Assembly (NCBI RefSeq): GCF_003434055.1
Contig: NZ_QVEX01000013.1
Coordinates: 1-64,000 of the forward strand
Length of the DNA: 64,000 nucleotides
Direction of reading: 5' to 3'
Source: Enterocloster aldenensis
GTDB lineage: Bacteria; Bacillota; Clostridia; Lachnospirales; Lachnospiraceae
Below are positions 42,496 to 51,683 of this stretch, piece by piece. The notes beneath the pieces were generated by a model. It was not told the origin of the DNA. It saw only the letters and a program-made list of their open reading frames with translations, and ran no database searches. Position 1 is the stretch's first letter. Every line of letters begins with the position of its first letter. A program made the translations under genes and the position numbers.

Positions 42496-42975
42496 ATGAA
42501 GATTACCCTTGTAACAGTAGGAAAGATAAAAGAACGGTATTTTGAGGATGCCATAAAGGAGTATTCCAAACGCCTTGGCCGTTACTGCAGGCTGGATATC
42601 ATCCAGGTGCAGGACGAGAAGACACCGGACGGGGCCGGCGAAGCAATGGAACGCCAGATTAAGGATAAGGAAGGACAGCGCATCCTTTCCAATATTAAAG
42701 ATGGGGCTTATGTGATTGCCCTGGCCATTGAAGGCAGGATGTTATCCAGTGAGGAACTGGCATCCAGGCTTCAGAAGCTGGGAGTGGATGGCATAAGCCA
42801 TATTGTGTTTGTGATTGGAGGTTCCCTTGGACTGTCGGAAGAAGTGATGAGGCGGGCGGATTTCGCGCTGAGTTTTTCAAAGATGACATTTCCCCACCAG
42901 ATGATGCGGGTCGTTCTGCTGGAGCAGGTATACAGAAGTTACCGTATCATGGCTGGGGAACCGTACCATAAGTAA
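42496..42975 (+). CDS. rlmH: 23S rRNA (pseudouridine-1915-N3)-methyltransferase RlmH
   Basis: RlmH methylates pseudouridine 1915 of 23S rRNA in helix 69 of the 70S ribosome. The 159 residues are of standard length. It is a SPOUT enzyme, with the C-terminal trefoil knot: VFVIGGSLGLSEEVMRRADF, then SFSKMTFPHQMMRVVLLEQ and YRIMAGEPYHK at the end, all diagnostic. The ATG follows the GNAT stop by three bases. Secure call. Confidence 0.97.
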   Translation: MKITLVTVGKIKERYFEDAIKEYSKRLGRYCRLDIIQVQDEKTPDGAGEAMERQIKDKEGQRILSNIKDGAYVIALAIEGRMLSSEELASRLQKLGVDGISHIVFVIGGSLGLSEEVMRRADFALSFSKMTFPHQMMRVVLLEQVYRSYRIMAGEPYHK

Positions 42976-43007
42976 CAGGGACGCCAGATGACAGGAGGAC
43001 AGGAACA

Positions 43008-43490
43008 ATGGGGGACAGGCAGGGGGAGGAATCGCCCAAAGCAATTATTTTCACAGGCATTCAGGCAAGTGGGAAATCCACTTTTTTTAAACAGCATTTC
43101 CGGTCCGGTTTTGTACATATTAATCTGGATACGCTGCATACCAGGAATAAAGAGGCGGCGATATTAGAACAATGCCTGCAGAACCGGGCATCCTTTGTTG
43201 TGGATAATACAAATCCAACCGCAGATGACAGGCAGCGGTACATAAAAGCAGCCAGGGAGCATGGGTACCGGATAGAAGGATATTTTTTCCAGTCCATTGT
43301 GAGGGACTGTGTGGAGCGCAATTCACACCGTTCTGGAAAGGCGTGTATTCCCGGAAAGGCAATTGCCTGTACCTCAAACCGCCTGGAACTTCCTTCCTAT
43401 GAGGAGGGATTCGACGCGCTGTATTTTGTGCGGATTCAGGATGGCGCATTTGCAGTTGACAGGTGGAATGAAGTTTCAGACACAATGTAG
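43008..43490 (+). CDS. P-loop kinase, T4 polynucleotide-kinase-like
   Basis: A 160-residue nucleotide kinase. Walker A is GIQASGKST (residues 17-25). The lid/helix part includes FVHINLDTLHTRN and ASFVVDNTNPTADDRQRYI, the D-N-T-N-P-T block typical of the polynucleotide-kinase and zeta-toxin-like P-loop group, followed by GYRIEGYFFQS. AGGAGG lies nine bases before the ATG. It is 32 bp after rlmH and 40 bp before a Thg1-family gene, so an RNA end-repair role is possible. Substrate inferred. Confidence 0.83.
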   Translation: MGDRQGEESPKAIIFTGIQASGKSTFFKQHFRSGFVHINLDTLHTRNKEAAILEQCLQNRASFVVDNTNPTADDRQRYIKAAREHGYRIEGYFFQSIVRDCVERNSHRSGKACIPGKAIACTSNRLELPSYEEGFDALYFVRIQDGAFAVDRWNEVSDTM

Positions 43491-43530
43491 TACTGCCTTG
43501 CATAAGGCGGTACGGAATGGGGGAACGATA

Positions 43531-44292
43531 ATGATTTTTGACGAATTAGATACAAGTATGCGCAGGTTTGAGACATCCCTGGACCAGACCGTCCTTCCGG
43601 AACTTTACATGGCGGTGAGGATAGACGGGAGGAATTTTACAAAGCTGACCAAGGAGACCTGCCGATTTGAGGCGCCGTTTGACGTCCGTTTCAGGGATGC
43701 CATGGTTGATACGGTCAGGCATCTGATGGACTGCGGGTTCCGTATTGTGTACGGTTATACCCAGAGCGATGAGATTTCCCTGCTGTTCCACCCAAAGGAC
43801 AATACCTTTGGCAGGAAGACAAGGAAAATCAATTCGGTCCTGGCAGGGGAGGCCAGCGCATTTTTCTCCCTGCATCTGGGGGTATTGGCCTGCTTTGACT
43901 GCAGGGTGGTGCCGCTGCCCAATCTGGAATGCGTGCGGGATTATTTTTCCTGGAGGCAGGAGGATGCCCACAGGAACTCCTTGAATGCCCACTGTTACTG
44001 GCTGCTGCGCAGGGAGGGAATGTCCCCCAGGGAGGCCACAAGGGAAATTGAGGGAAGGACCGTTGCTTTTAAGAATGAACTTCTGTTTTCCAGGAATATT
44101 AATTTCAATGATCTGCCCAACTGGCAGAAACGGGGAGTGGGCTTATACTACTCCTCCTATGAGAAGAAGGGATATAATCCGGTGAAGGATGAGACGGTAA
44201 CCAGCATCCGCAGCAGGCTTGATGTAAATATGGACCTGGAAATAGGCCAGGCGTATACGGACTGGGTCATTTCCCTGATTCCGGAAGATTAA
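43531..44292 (+). CDS. Thg1-family tRNA 3'-5' polymerase-like protein
   Basis: A 253-residue protein of the tRNAHis guanylyltransferase superfamily, which adds nucleotides in the reverse (3'-5') direction. The catalytic metal ligands appear as Asp32 in RIDGRNF and Asp80 in YTQSDE; GEASAFFSLHLGV and the C-terminal INFNDLPNWQKRGVGLYY also fit. Bacterial members (TLPs) repair 5'-truncated tRNA ends. I start at ATG 43531 (GGGGGA before it); a longer frame runs up over the kinase gene and is a shadow. Family call good; substrate inferred. Confidence 0.88.
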   Translation: MIFDELDTSMRRFETSLDQTVLPELYMAVRIDGRNFTKLTKETCRFEAPFDVRFRDAMVDTVRHLMDCGFRIVYGYTQSDEISLLFHPKDNTFGRKTRKINSVLAGEASAFFSLHLGVLACFDCRVVPLPNLECVRDYFSWRQEDAHRNSLNAHCYWLLRREGMSPREATREIEGRTVAFKNELLFSRNINFNDLPNWQKRGVGLYYSSYEKKGYNPVKDETVTSIRSRLDVNMDLEIGQAYTDWVISLIPED

Positions 44293-44406
44293 AAAGGATT
44301 AAGAATGCTTCTGTAAAAAGCATGAGGTTTTTTGGACCGCGGCAGCCATGGTATAATGGACACGCCGATGGTAAATTGAAAAACATGATAAGGAGGCCCT
44401 GTTTTT

Positions 44407-44433
44407 ATGAGGAAATATGTTATAGCTGCATAG
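44407..44433 (+). other. Eight-codon open frame behind a strong ribosome site
   Basis: MRKYVIAA then TAG, with AGGAGG ten bases before the ATG. A TATAAT lies at about 44353. It may be a leader peptide, a nonsense-truncated gene or chance. Confidence 0.25.
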
Positions 44434-44511
44434 CATGGGCTTGTGCAGTGAAAATAAAGTAATTGTATAGCCTTTGCTATTCCGGACCGTATAATAGTTT
44501 GGGAGGCAGCG

Positions 44512-44814
44512 ATGCGCTATCAGAAAGCAAATGAGATTCTTCCGGTGGAACTGGTGGAGTTGATTCAGGATTATATTGACGGGGAATACGTATATATCCC
44601 CAGAAAGCAGGAAAATAAAAAGGGCTGGGGGGAAACTTCCCGGGCAAGGGAGGAACTTCAGTCAAGAAATATAGAAATATTTGTAAAATATAGTCAGGGA
44701 TTGGGAATAAAGGACCTGGCAGAGCAATATTTCCTGTCGGAAAAAAGCATACAGAGGATTGTGCTTCAGGAACGGAAAAAGAGTGAAGGGAAGCAAGGCA
44801 GCGTACCGGAATAG
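44512..44814 (+). CDS. CD3324 family HTH protein
   Basis: A 100-residue protein beginning MRYQKANEILPVELVELIQD, with IPRKQ in the strand that follows and a helix-turn-helix at the end (GLGIKDLAEQYFLSEKSIQR). That order is typical for the Mor-like CD3324 family of small regulators. GGGAGG lies five bases before the ATG. A terminator begins inside its last codons. Target genes are unknown. Confidence 0.85.
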   Translation: MRYQKANEILPVELVELIQDYIDGEYVYIPRKQENKKGWGETSRAREELQSRNIEIFVKYSQGLGIKDLAEQYFLSEKSIQRIVLQERKKSEGKQGSVPE

Positions 44815-44832
44815 CGGATACGCTGCCTTTTC
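44795..44832 (+). terminator. Terminator of the CD3324-like gene
   Basis: AAGGCAGCGTA (44795-44805) pairs with TACGCTGCCTT (44819-44829), then TTT. It overlaps the stop codon. Confidence 0.85.
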
Positions 44833-44907
44833 CTTGTTTCTGGTTTGAGTTTGAGGTTTATATCCGGGTCCGCGGATGATAGAGTGGATTGCGGAGGAAG
44901 ATTTGAG

Positions 44908-45573
44908 ATGAAACAGAATAATAGGAAAAAATGGATTATAATGCCGGAATCACTTCCGGTCGTATTGAGACGGTGCCCGAAGTGCGGAAAAAAGACAGAG
45001 TTTGGGAACAGCGGAAAATTCCGGGTCAATGCAAACGGGCGCATGCTGGACATATGGCTGATTTACCGCTGTAAGACGTGTGAAACATCCTGGAACATGA
45101 CCATATATGAGCGCGTGGCACCGGACCGTCTGAAGCAGGAGGAGTACAGGCGTTTTCTTGACAATGACATGCACCTGGCAGCGGAATATGGAAGCAGCCC
45201 GGCCATATTTGCCAGGAACCGGGCGGACTGGACGCTTCCGTCCAATGAGTATACGGTACAGGCAGTGGATACACTGGCGCCGTGCAGGCGCGAGGGGTGG
45301 GATGAAATCCAGATAAAGCTGGGAGGCTGCATAACCCCCAGGCTGGACACGCTGTTTGCAAGGCAGCTGGGGATTTCCAGAAGCCAGGTAAAACGTCTCT
45401 GTGAGCAGGAATTGATATGGGGGCCGGAAGGGAAGGCGGCGGCCAATGCCAGGGTAAGGGACGGTCAGGAATTTTATGTCAGGACATCGTTGGAAACAGA
45501 GGCGGGCCAGGGCACGATGGAGAGGGCGTCAGGAGATATGGGTTGTATTTGCCATCCCCATGATTTATACTAA
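44908..45573 (+). CDS. DUF1062 family protein
   Basis: A 221-residue protein. A zinc-ribbon-like part (RRCPKCGKK, later YRCKTCETSWN) is followed by an S4-like segment (TLFARQLGISRSQVKRLCEQ), which fits the DUF1062 family. S4-type segments often bind RNA. GGAGG lies ten bases before the ATG, which I prefer to one 21 codons upstream. It is about 35 bp before an AraC gene. Function unknown. Confidence 0.82.
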   Translation: MKQNNRKKWIIMPESLPVVLRRCPKCGKKTEFGNSGKFRVNANGRMLDIWLIYRCKTCETSWNMTIYERVAPDRLKQEEYRRFLDNDMHLAAEYGSSPAIFARNRADWTLPSNEYTVQAVDTLAPCRREGWDEIQIKLGGCITPRLDTLFARQLGISRSQVKRLCEQELIWGPEGKAAANARVRDGQEFYVRTSLETEAGQGTMERASGDMGCICHPHDLY

Positions 45574-45609
45574 AATGTGACAAAACCTGAGGGAAAAGGA
45601 ATACACTTC

Positions 45610-46431
45610 ATGATACCTGCATTTGAATCACTATACCATCCATTGACATCGCGGCCCTTTTTAAGGGATGAATCTTATACGGAATATGCACCCTGCCCAG
45701 CCCTGCGCCCCTATATTGCATGCTTCTGGTCCATGGAGGGCAGCGGGAGAGGCGGCGCTGTGCGGGTAATCCCGGACACCTGCATTGACATCATCATTGA
45801 AGTCAACCATTCAAGACAGACCATAAAGACAAGGCTGTGCGGGCTGCAGGATTTTTCCGTGCTCAAACCCCTCAGGATGACAGGGGATGAGGTGACCAGC
45901 TTTGCCGTCAGGTTCCATTTTTGGGCGGCCAGGCTGTTTCTGGATTTGAATCTGAGGGATTTATACAACCAGGTATGGGATTTGGAACTGGTGCAGCCCG
46001 GATTTACGGCTGATTTTGACATATTTTTTTATTACCGTTCCGTGGGGGCACGGATTGCGTGGATGGAACGTTTTATGCTGGAAAAGCTGAATCCGGACCA
46101 GTATGACCCGAACCTGTACAATGCCGTTGAATATATCCTGAAAACAAAGGGAAATGCCGCGGTAAAGGAATTATGCGGACACACCTGTGTGGGCCAGAGG
46201 CAGATGGAACGTCTTTTCCAGCGGGATGTCGGCATTTCCATGAAGCGGACAGCCAGTCTGGTGCGGTACCAGAATGTATGGCGGGAGATTGTGGGCCAAA
46301 AGGAGTTCCAGATCCAGGATGCGGTATACCGGTATGGATACTCGGACCAGTCCCACCTGCTCAATGCGTTCAGACGGTTTCACGGTGTGTGGCCGGACCA
46401 GGCAAAGCAGGCTGCCCTTAAATGGGTCTGA
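45610..46431 (+). CDS. AraC-type regulator with DUF6597-like N-terminus
   Basis: A 273-residue regulator. The N-terminal part has YTEYAPCPALRPYIACFWSME and VIPDTCIDIIIEV, typical of DUF6597-containing AraC proteins. The C-terminal HTH pair is in VKELCGHTCVGQRQMERLFQ and DAVYRYGYSDQSHLLNAFRRF. I use the ATG at 45610 (AAAAGGA nine bases before); a GTG at 45577 is also open. The target could be the toroid protein gene that follows. Confidence 0.85.
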   Translation: MIPAFESLYHPLTSRPFLRDESYTEYAPCPALRPYIACFWSMEGSGRGGAVRVIPDTCIDIIIEVNHSRQTIKTRLCGLQDFSVLKPLRMTGDEVTSFAVRFHFWAARLFLDLNLRDLYNQVWDLELVQPGFTADFDIFFYYRSVGARIAWMERFMLEKLNPDQYDPNLYNAVEYILKTKGNAAVKELCGHTCVGQRQMERLFQRDVGISMKRTASLVRYQNVWREIVGQKEFQIQDAVYRYGYSDQSHLLNAFRRFHGVWPDQAKQAALKWV

Positions 46432-46501
46432 TGTCGTTTTTTTTCAATACAGACACAACCTCCTGTGATACAGTTTTCCTAAACCGAACTGGAGGTATCA
46501 G

Positions 46502-47446
46502 ATGAAGAGATTAAGCAAGTCAGCCTATAAGGAAGTACGCACCTGGATATACCGCAATGCAAGGCCTCTGGAACTGGCATTATGGCAGTTCTGTTTTGAG
46601 GGCGGAACCAGGGAACATGTGATGGAGATGCTGGGATTTTACCAGAATGAGGACGGGGGCTTTGGGAACGCGGTGGAGCCGGATTGCTGGAATACGGAAT
46701 CCTCGCCTTACGCGGTCCTGGTCGTTACGGGCATGCTCCGGCGGATTGGTTTTACGGACAGTAATCATCCGGTCCTCAGAGGGATGCTTCAATACCTTGA
46801 CAGCGGCGCGCATGTGTCGGAGGATGGCTGGAATTTCAGTATCCCGTCCAATGACGCTTATCCCAGGGCTCCCTGGATGACATATGATGCGTCCGTCAAC
46901 CGGGTTCAGGACATGGGAATCTCGGCAGGCTTATGTACTTTTATCCTGCGCCATGGGGACAGGCAGTCAGGACTATATGCAAAGGCCATTAATCTTTCTG
47001 GGCGGATACTGGATAAAATGAAGCGGACAGAGGATTTTGGGGAAATGGGGGCAGGAGGGATCGGCATGCTGGTCCAGGCGCTGGAAGCATGCGGCCTGGG
47101 GCAGCGCTTTGACTGCGGGTCCGTTAAGGCAATGCTGCCAGGTCTGGTGAACCGTTCCATTGAGCGCAACCCGGATCATTGGGCATCCTATACGCCCAGG
47201 CCGTCTGAATTCATCTGGTCTCCTGATTGTCCTTTTTATCCCGGAAACGAGGAAGTCGTGGATCTGGAACTGGATTACCTGGTGGATACAAGAAATCCGG
47301 GAGGCGTCTGGAATATTACATGGACATGGTTTGGGCTGGGGGAACAGTATCCAAAGGAGTTCGCCATCAGCGAGAACTGGTGGAAGGCTTTAAAGGCAAT
47401 TGAGAAGCTGAGTTTTCTGGAGGCATTTGGAAGGATGGACCGATAG
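46502..47446 (+). CDS. Alpha/alpha-toroid (prenyltransferase-like) protein
   Basis: A 314-residue protein with the repeat signature of terpene cyclase/prenyltransferase toroids: NEDGGFGNAVEPDCWNTESS, then SEDGWNFSIPSND and NPGGVWNITWTWFGL. The catalytic DxDD of squalene-hopene cyclases is not visible, so its activity is uncertain. No signal peptide. GGAGG lies six bases before the ATG. It follows an AraC gene and converges on the next pair. Confidence 0.7.
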   Translation: MKRLSKSAYKEVRTWIYRNARPLELALWQFCFEGGTREHVMEMLGFYQNEDGGFGNAVEPDCWNTESSPYAVLVVTGMLRRIGFTDSNHPVLRGMLQYLDSGAHVSEDGWNFSIPSNDAYPRAPWMTYDASVNRVQDMGISAGLCTFILRHGDRQSGLYAKAINLSGRILDKMKRTEDFGEMGAGGIGMLVQALEACGLGQRFDCGSVKAMLPGLVNRSIERNPDHWASYTPRPSEFIWSPDCPFYPGNEEVVDLELDYLVDTRNPGGVWNITWTWFGLGEQYPKEFAISENWWKALKAIEKLSFLEAFGRMDR

Positions 47447-47461
47447 GGCAGACTGTGATAA

Positions 47462-47500
47462 GGCTGGAGCCGGACTTGGGGGCTGTCCCCGGCTCCAGCC
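47462..47500. terminator. Bidirectional terminator between the toroid gene and the AraC-GyrI gene
   Basis: GGCTGGAGCC (47462-47471) pairs with GGCTCCAGCC (47491-47500), 10 bp perfect. T-runs are weak in both directions. Confidence 0.6.
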
Positions 47501-47501
47501 T

Positions 47502-48380
47502 TCATTTCACAGGGATATAGAGGTCAATCTGGCTGTCGGCGCAGTCATACCCCAGAAAGCGTCCGTCGTACAGTTCAAAGTCTTCCCGCTCATCCAGCTG
47601 TTCGTCTGTTGTCAGAAACCAGGTGCTCCAGATATACCGGAAGGACAGGGACAGGTTTTTGAGGCTTCCGGTGTGGGTGAATACGGCGTATTTCCCGCCC
47701 TTCAGGATTTTGGGGATGAAGGGGGAAGGAAGGTTCTCAAAGGAGGATACCTCCACCGCAGCCACCTCCGGGAACAGCACATCATCATTCATGGTATAAA
47801 GGCTGTTGCCTTCTTCGCAGGCCTCGCAGATCCCAAAGCCGCGGCTGGACGGGAAGGTGTTGGGAACCAGGTGCATCTGGGCGCGGAAGGTATCCCACAG
47901 TCCGGGGATTACATTGTCCCCAAGGGTGGTGAAGCCGCGCAGTCCGGCTGCTTTTATATCCGGAAGTTCCAGGATCCTGGGATGGACAGTCAGGTTGTTC
48001 GTCAGATGGGCCAGCATCAGCTGGTCCATTTTTGGCTTGGAGCTGATGAAAAGTTCCAAACGGTTCTGACGGTACTTTATAGGGCTTACGTGATAGACGG
48101 ATTTGAAGGCGCGGCTGAATGCCTCGCTGGATTCAAAGCCATGGCTGATTGCGATGTCAATAATCCGTCTGTCCGTGTAGAGCAGTTCCCTGGCCCCATT
48201 GGAGAGGCGCCGTTTCTTGATATAGCTGCCCACGCTTTCGCCCAGTAAAGCTGAGAATACCCGCGTCAGATGGTAGTAGGAGTAGCCCGCATGGCGGGCC
48301 ACCTCCTCTACGGTCAGTGGGTCACCCAGATGGTTTTCAATATACACAACGGCCTGTTCCAGTGATTGTTCGTAATTCAT
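47502..48380 (-). CDS. AraC regulator with GyrI-like effector domain
   Basis: A 292-residue regulator with the HTH at the N-terminus (LTVEEVARHAGYSYYHLTRV and DIAISHGFESSEAFSRAFKS) and a C-terminal GyrI-like small-molecule domain (IKAAGLRGFTTLGDN, then GKYAVFTHTG). Such Rob/SoxS-type proteins bind hydrophobic compounds. AGGAG lies six bases before the chosen ATG. It sits 13 bp after the C45 peptidase gene, probably the second gene of that operon. Confidence 0.88.
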   Translation of the reverse strand: MNYEQSLEQAVVYIENHLGDPLTVEEVARHAGYSYYHLTRVFSALLGESVGSYIKKRRLSNGARELLYTDRRIIDIAISHGFESSEAFSRAFKSVYHVSPIKYRQNRLELFISSKPKMDQLMLAHLTNNLTVHPRILELPDIKAAGLRGFTTLGDNVIPGLWDTFRAQMHLVPNTFPSSRGFGICEACEEGNSLYTMNDDVLFPEVAAVEVSSFENLPSPFIPKILKGGKYAVFTHTGSLKNLSLSFRYIWSTWFLTTDEQLDEREDFELYDGRFLGYDCADSQIDLYIPVK

Positions 48381-48393
48381 GGAAAACTCCTGT

Positions 48394-49515
48394 TTATTCA
48401 ATGTCTGTCAGTTGGAATAGGGATGGGGGAGCCGGCTGGCTGCACAGGTCCATGGCCCTGACGCCTTCCGTGAAATCCCCATCCAGGGAATAATGCTGCC
48501 AGCCGTTTGTTTCCTGTCCGCCCCAGCAAAGCTCCATGGTCCCGGCCGCCGGGTCAATGACCATGCTTTTTGTGGTGCCGAAGAAGTCATCATAATAAGG
48601 GCAGGACAGTCCGGCCGGATATGGGGTGAGAAGGAACTGCTTTAAATCCTCTGTCCCAAGACCTTTTCCGTGCTGTTCAAGGAATGCTTCTATGTTCCTG
48701 ATGCGCTTAAGGGAGTTCTCCATGGCCCGGGGTTCATGGGGAATCAGTTCCTCAAGGAGCGGATGGTTTGTGGCATACAGGTACTGTGCATCAGAGGAAG
48801 GATCGATGGTCCTGAAAGCCTTCCGCCCGTCCAGTGTCTCATAGAGGGCTGCATTGCCCGCCTTGTCCGTAAGGATCAGGTTCATATTAAATGCAATGGG
48901 CATGTCTTTTAACCGGTCCAGGCATTCTTTTACATCCCGGCAGGTGTCAAGCAGTGTGCGGATGACGGCCCAGAACTGGAGGCCGGTGACGGCCGGGCGG
49001 CGCATGTTCTCATCAACCCCCACCGGGAAGCTGGTGGAGCTCATGGTTACCGCAAGTCCCATCTCATTGAAACCATCATCCCTGCCCAGTCCCAGGACGC
49101 TGGTCCCGATATGGATATAGGCGCCTTGGATGCTGGTCTTAATTACATTAAAATCCTCAAATGCATCGTTGAATTCATAGTTGCGCGCCACCTTCGGGCG
49201 CCCGTCCTTTGTCATGGACGGCAGCAGGGATATGTGGCTGCAGCCGGGATGAAGCCAGGTCATGGCGTAGTAGACAAGATTCTGGGGCCTGGTTTTAAGG
49301 GCGTCCGCAACACCCTGCAGCTCTTCATTCAGCCCCGGGCACCACTGGGAAAACAGGGCCGAGGCCTTTTCCCATTCCTCTGTTCCAAATCCCGGGTACC
49401 CGGCTGTGTAACATGATTTCAGCTGGGGGATGGCTGCGTACTGGGTGCCCAGGCGGTAACCGGCCTCATAATGTGTTCCTGTCAGCAGGGTGTTTCTGGT
49501 ATATACTTTTTTCAT
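48394..49515 (-). CDS. C45-type Ntn-hydrolase (acyltransferase/peptidase)
   Basis: A 373-residue protein resembling acyl-CoA:6-aminopenicillanate acyltransferases (peptidase C45). It has GTHYEAGYRLGTQYA near the start and Cys in HPGCSHISLL, the likely nucleophile of the Ntn core, then KVARNYEFND. In these enzymes the Cys is freed by self-cleavage. GGAGG lies seven bases before the ATG. Possible roles are amide hydrolysis of bile, drug or wall compounds; none is shown by the sequence. Two-gene operon with the AraC-GyrI regulator is likely. Confidence 0.85.
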   Translation of the reverse strand: MKKVYTRNTLLTGTHYEAGYRLGTQYAAIPQLKSCYTAGYPGFGTEEWEKASALFSQWCPGLNEELQGVADALKTRPQNLVYYAMTWLHPGCSHISLLPSMTKDGRPKVARNYEFNDAFEDFNVIKTSIQGAYIHIGTSVLGLGRDDGFNEMGLAVTMSSTSFPVGVDENMRRPAVTGLQFWAVIRTLLDTCRDVKECLDRLKDMPIAFNMNLILTDKAGNAALYETLDGRKAFRTIDPSSDAQYLYATNHPLLEELIPHEPRAMENSLKRIRNIEAFLEQHGKGLGTEDLKQFLLTPYPAGLSCPYYDDFFGTTKSMVIDPAAGTMELCWGGQETNGWQHYSLDGDFTEGVRAMDLCSQPAPPSLFQLTDIE

Positions 49516-49816
49516 GGAAATCCTCCTCTTTCTGGCTTGGTTTTATTTGTAAGACACTTCTATTGTACCGGAAAGGGAATTTATTTCATGATATTTCCTG
49601 CGGTTTTGCAGGGCCGGGTCAAGAGGCCTTCCTTTAGGGCGTGTTTGAAAATTCATTCCCGCCATCTGCCCATAGTATAACATGTTTCCAAAAAGGAAAA
49701 CAGATAATGATTGCAGGGAGATGTTTCTTTAGGGTATACTAATACTGTGTTGTGTAAATAAATGCGTCTGATACGGCATTTATCCATCTAATTTATCAGC
49801 AGGAAGAAGGCAGGCC
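49516..49816. other. 301-bp gap with one clear promoter
   Basis: No gene is visible. TTGCAG (49711-49716), an 18-bp spacer and TATACT (49735-49740) form a good promoter for the rightward acyltransferase gene. The left side must carry the start of the C45 operon, but I see no firm promoter there. Confidence 0.5.
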
Positions 49817-51664
49817 ATGAAGAAGGATCCTCAGGGAAAGCGCTGGCACAGGCTTGACAACACGGGAAAGATATTTCCCATGATTGCCAATGAAAACCTG
49901 AGCAACGTGTTCCGCATCTCAGTCATATTAAAACATGATATAGTGCCCAATCTGCTTCAGCAGGCGCTTCAGGATACCCTTCCCATGTTTAAGGGATTTA
50001 AGGTAAAACTGAAGCGGGGGTTTTTCTGGTATTACTTTGAAGGCAACAAACGCACGCCTTATATAGAAAAGGAGACCTCCTGGCCCTGCCGCTATATTGA
50101 CCCTAAGAGCAGCCAGCTGTATCTGTTCCGGGTCAGCTATTACGGCCGCCGCATCAACCTGGAGGTGTTCCACGCTGTCACGGACGGCATGGGGGCTGTG
50201 AACTTCATCCGTGAACTGACCGCCCGTTATCTTGACCTGAAGAACGGCACGCCCCACCTGCTAAGGGAGGAGGAACAGGGGACTGCTTATAAGATAGAGG
50301 ACAGCTATCTGAAGAATTATAAAAAGATGCCGGGCAGACGTTACAGTTCCAAACCAGCCTACAGGATGGAGGGGGAATACCTTGCCATGGGCGGCGAGAG
50401 CGTGGTTCACGGCACCGTGGATATACAGGACCTGAAACGGGTATGCCGTGAAAAAGGGGTCAGTGTCACCAAATACCTGACCGCCTCCCTGATATGGTCC
50501 ATCTGCCAGGTTTACATGGGCGGGACGCCCGGCACCCAGTCAATCGGCATCAACCTGCCCATTAACCTGAGGGCGTTTTTCGGTTCAGATACAGCGTCTA
50601 ATTTCTTTGCGGTGACAGCCATTGATTATAACAGGGAGAAGGGTGACGGCTCCTTTGATTCCATCCTGGCCGCGGTCTGCAGCCAGATGGATGACAATAT
50701 TGTCAAGGAAAAGCTGGAACAGACCATATCCTATAATGTGTCCAATGAAAAGAAATGGTATGTGCGCATCCTGCCCCTGTTTGTCAAATGGCTGGCCCTT
50801 GGATTTATCTTCAGGCGCAACGACAGGGCGCATACCATGACCCTGTCCAACATCGGCCCCATAACCATGGATGAGGAGTACCGGGAGGAGATTGAGAATT
50901 TCCATCTGCTTATCGGGGTTTCCAAACGCCAGCCCGCCAAATGCGGTGTATGCGCTTATGAGGGCAAGGTTAATATTACGTTTACCAAGGTATTTGGGGA
51001 CAGCCGTCTGGAGGATTGTTTTTTCGGGCACCTTGAACAGGCCGGGATACCGGTGGGGTTGGAGAGCAACGGGCTTGTGAAACCGGAAGCGTGGAAGGGT
51101 ACCTACCCGGTTGTGGAATATGATAAGAATAAGTGGAAGAAACTGGTTTATCTATTTTACGGAATCCTGGCCGTGGTTGCCGTGGTGCTGGGGGTGGTGA
51201 ACATTGCCACCTATGACCATCTCTGGTGGTCCGGCATCGCCATACCTGGGATTGCCTATGCAGGGCTTACGGTCCGATATTCCATATTAAAACATGCGAA
51301 TCTGGGGAAAACGGTTGTCATTGAGACCATTGGGATGCAGGTCCTGTTGATCATGATTGACCGGGTGCTTGGCTATGAGGGCTGGTCCGTTAATTATGCG
51401 GTGCCTGCCACCATCCTGTTCGCGGATGTGGCAGTGGTGTTTTTGATACTTGTCAACCGGCTGAACTGGCAGAGCTACTTCATGTACCAGCTTGCAATCA
51501 CCATATTCAGCTTCATACCGCTGATTCTGTGGGCGGTGGGGCTTGTCACAAGACCACTGATGGCTTTCATTACAGTGGTGCTCACCGTGTTCATCCTGGC
51601 CATGACCATTTTCCTGGGCGACAGGGGAGTGAAGAACGAATTAATCAGACGGTTCCATCTATAG
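49817..51664 (+). CDS. Condensation-type acyltransferase fused to a DUF6320 membrane domain
   Basis: A 615-residue fusion. Residues 1-430 resemble alcohol acetyltransferase/condensation proteins, with the active HxxxDG as HAVTDG (around residue 119). The last 180 residues hold five to six membrane helices (LVYLFYGILAVVAVVLGVV onward), the DUF6320 domain. An acyl-transfer site anchored to the membrane fits a role in lipid or glycolipid acylation. AGGAAG lies before the ATG. It is 20 bp upstream of an alpha/beta hydrolase. Confidence 0.83.
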   Translation: MKKDPQGKRWHRLDNTGKIFPMIANENLSNVFRISVILKHDIVPNLLQQALQDTLPMFKGFKVKLKRGFFWYYFEGNKRTPYIEKETSWPCRYIDPKSSQLYLFRVSYYGRRINLEVFHAVTDGMGAVNFIRELTARYLDLKNGTPHLLREEEQGTAYKIEDSYLKNYKKMPGRRYSSKPAYRMEGEYLAMGGESVVHGTVDIQDLKRVCREKGVSVTKYLTASLIWSICQVYMGGTPGTQSIGINLPINLRAFFGSDTASNFFAVTAIDYNREKGDGSFDSILAAVCSQMDDNIVKEKLEQTISYNVSNEKKWYVRILPLFVKWLALGFIFRRNDRAHTMTLSNIGPITMDEEYREEIENFHLLIGVSKRQPAKCGVCAYEGKVNITFTKVFGDSRLEDCFFGHLEQAGIPVGLESNGLVKPEAWKGTYPVVEYDKNKWKKLVYLFYGILAVVAVVLGVVNIATYDHLWWSGIAIPGIAYAGLTVRYSILKHANLGKTVVIETIGMQVLLIMIDRVLGYEGWSVNYAVPATILFADVAVVFLILVNRLNWQSYFMYQLAITIFSFIPLILWAVGLVTRPLMAFITVVLTVFILAMTIFLGDRGVKNELIRRFHL

Positions 51665-51683
51665 GGAACCAGGAGGAGACCAA

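Noticed and set aside
43309-43530. Longer N-terminus for the Thg1-like protein
   Set aside because: The upstream part overlaps the kinase gene in another frame and has no ribosome site; homology starts at MIFDELDTSM.
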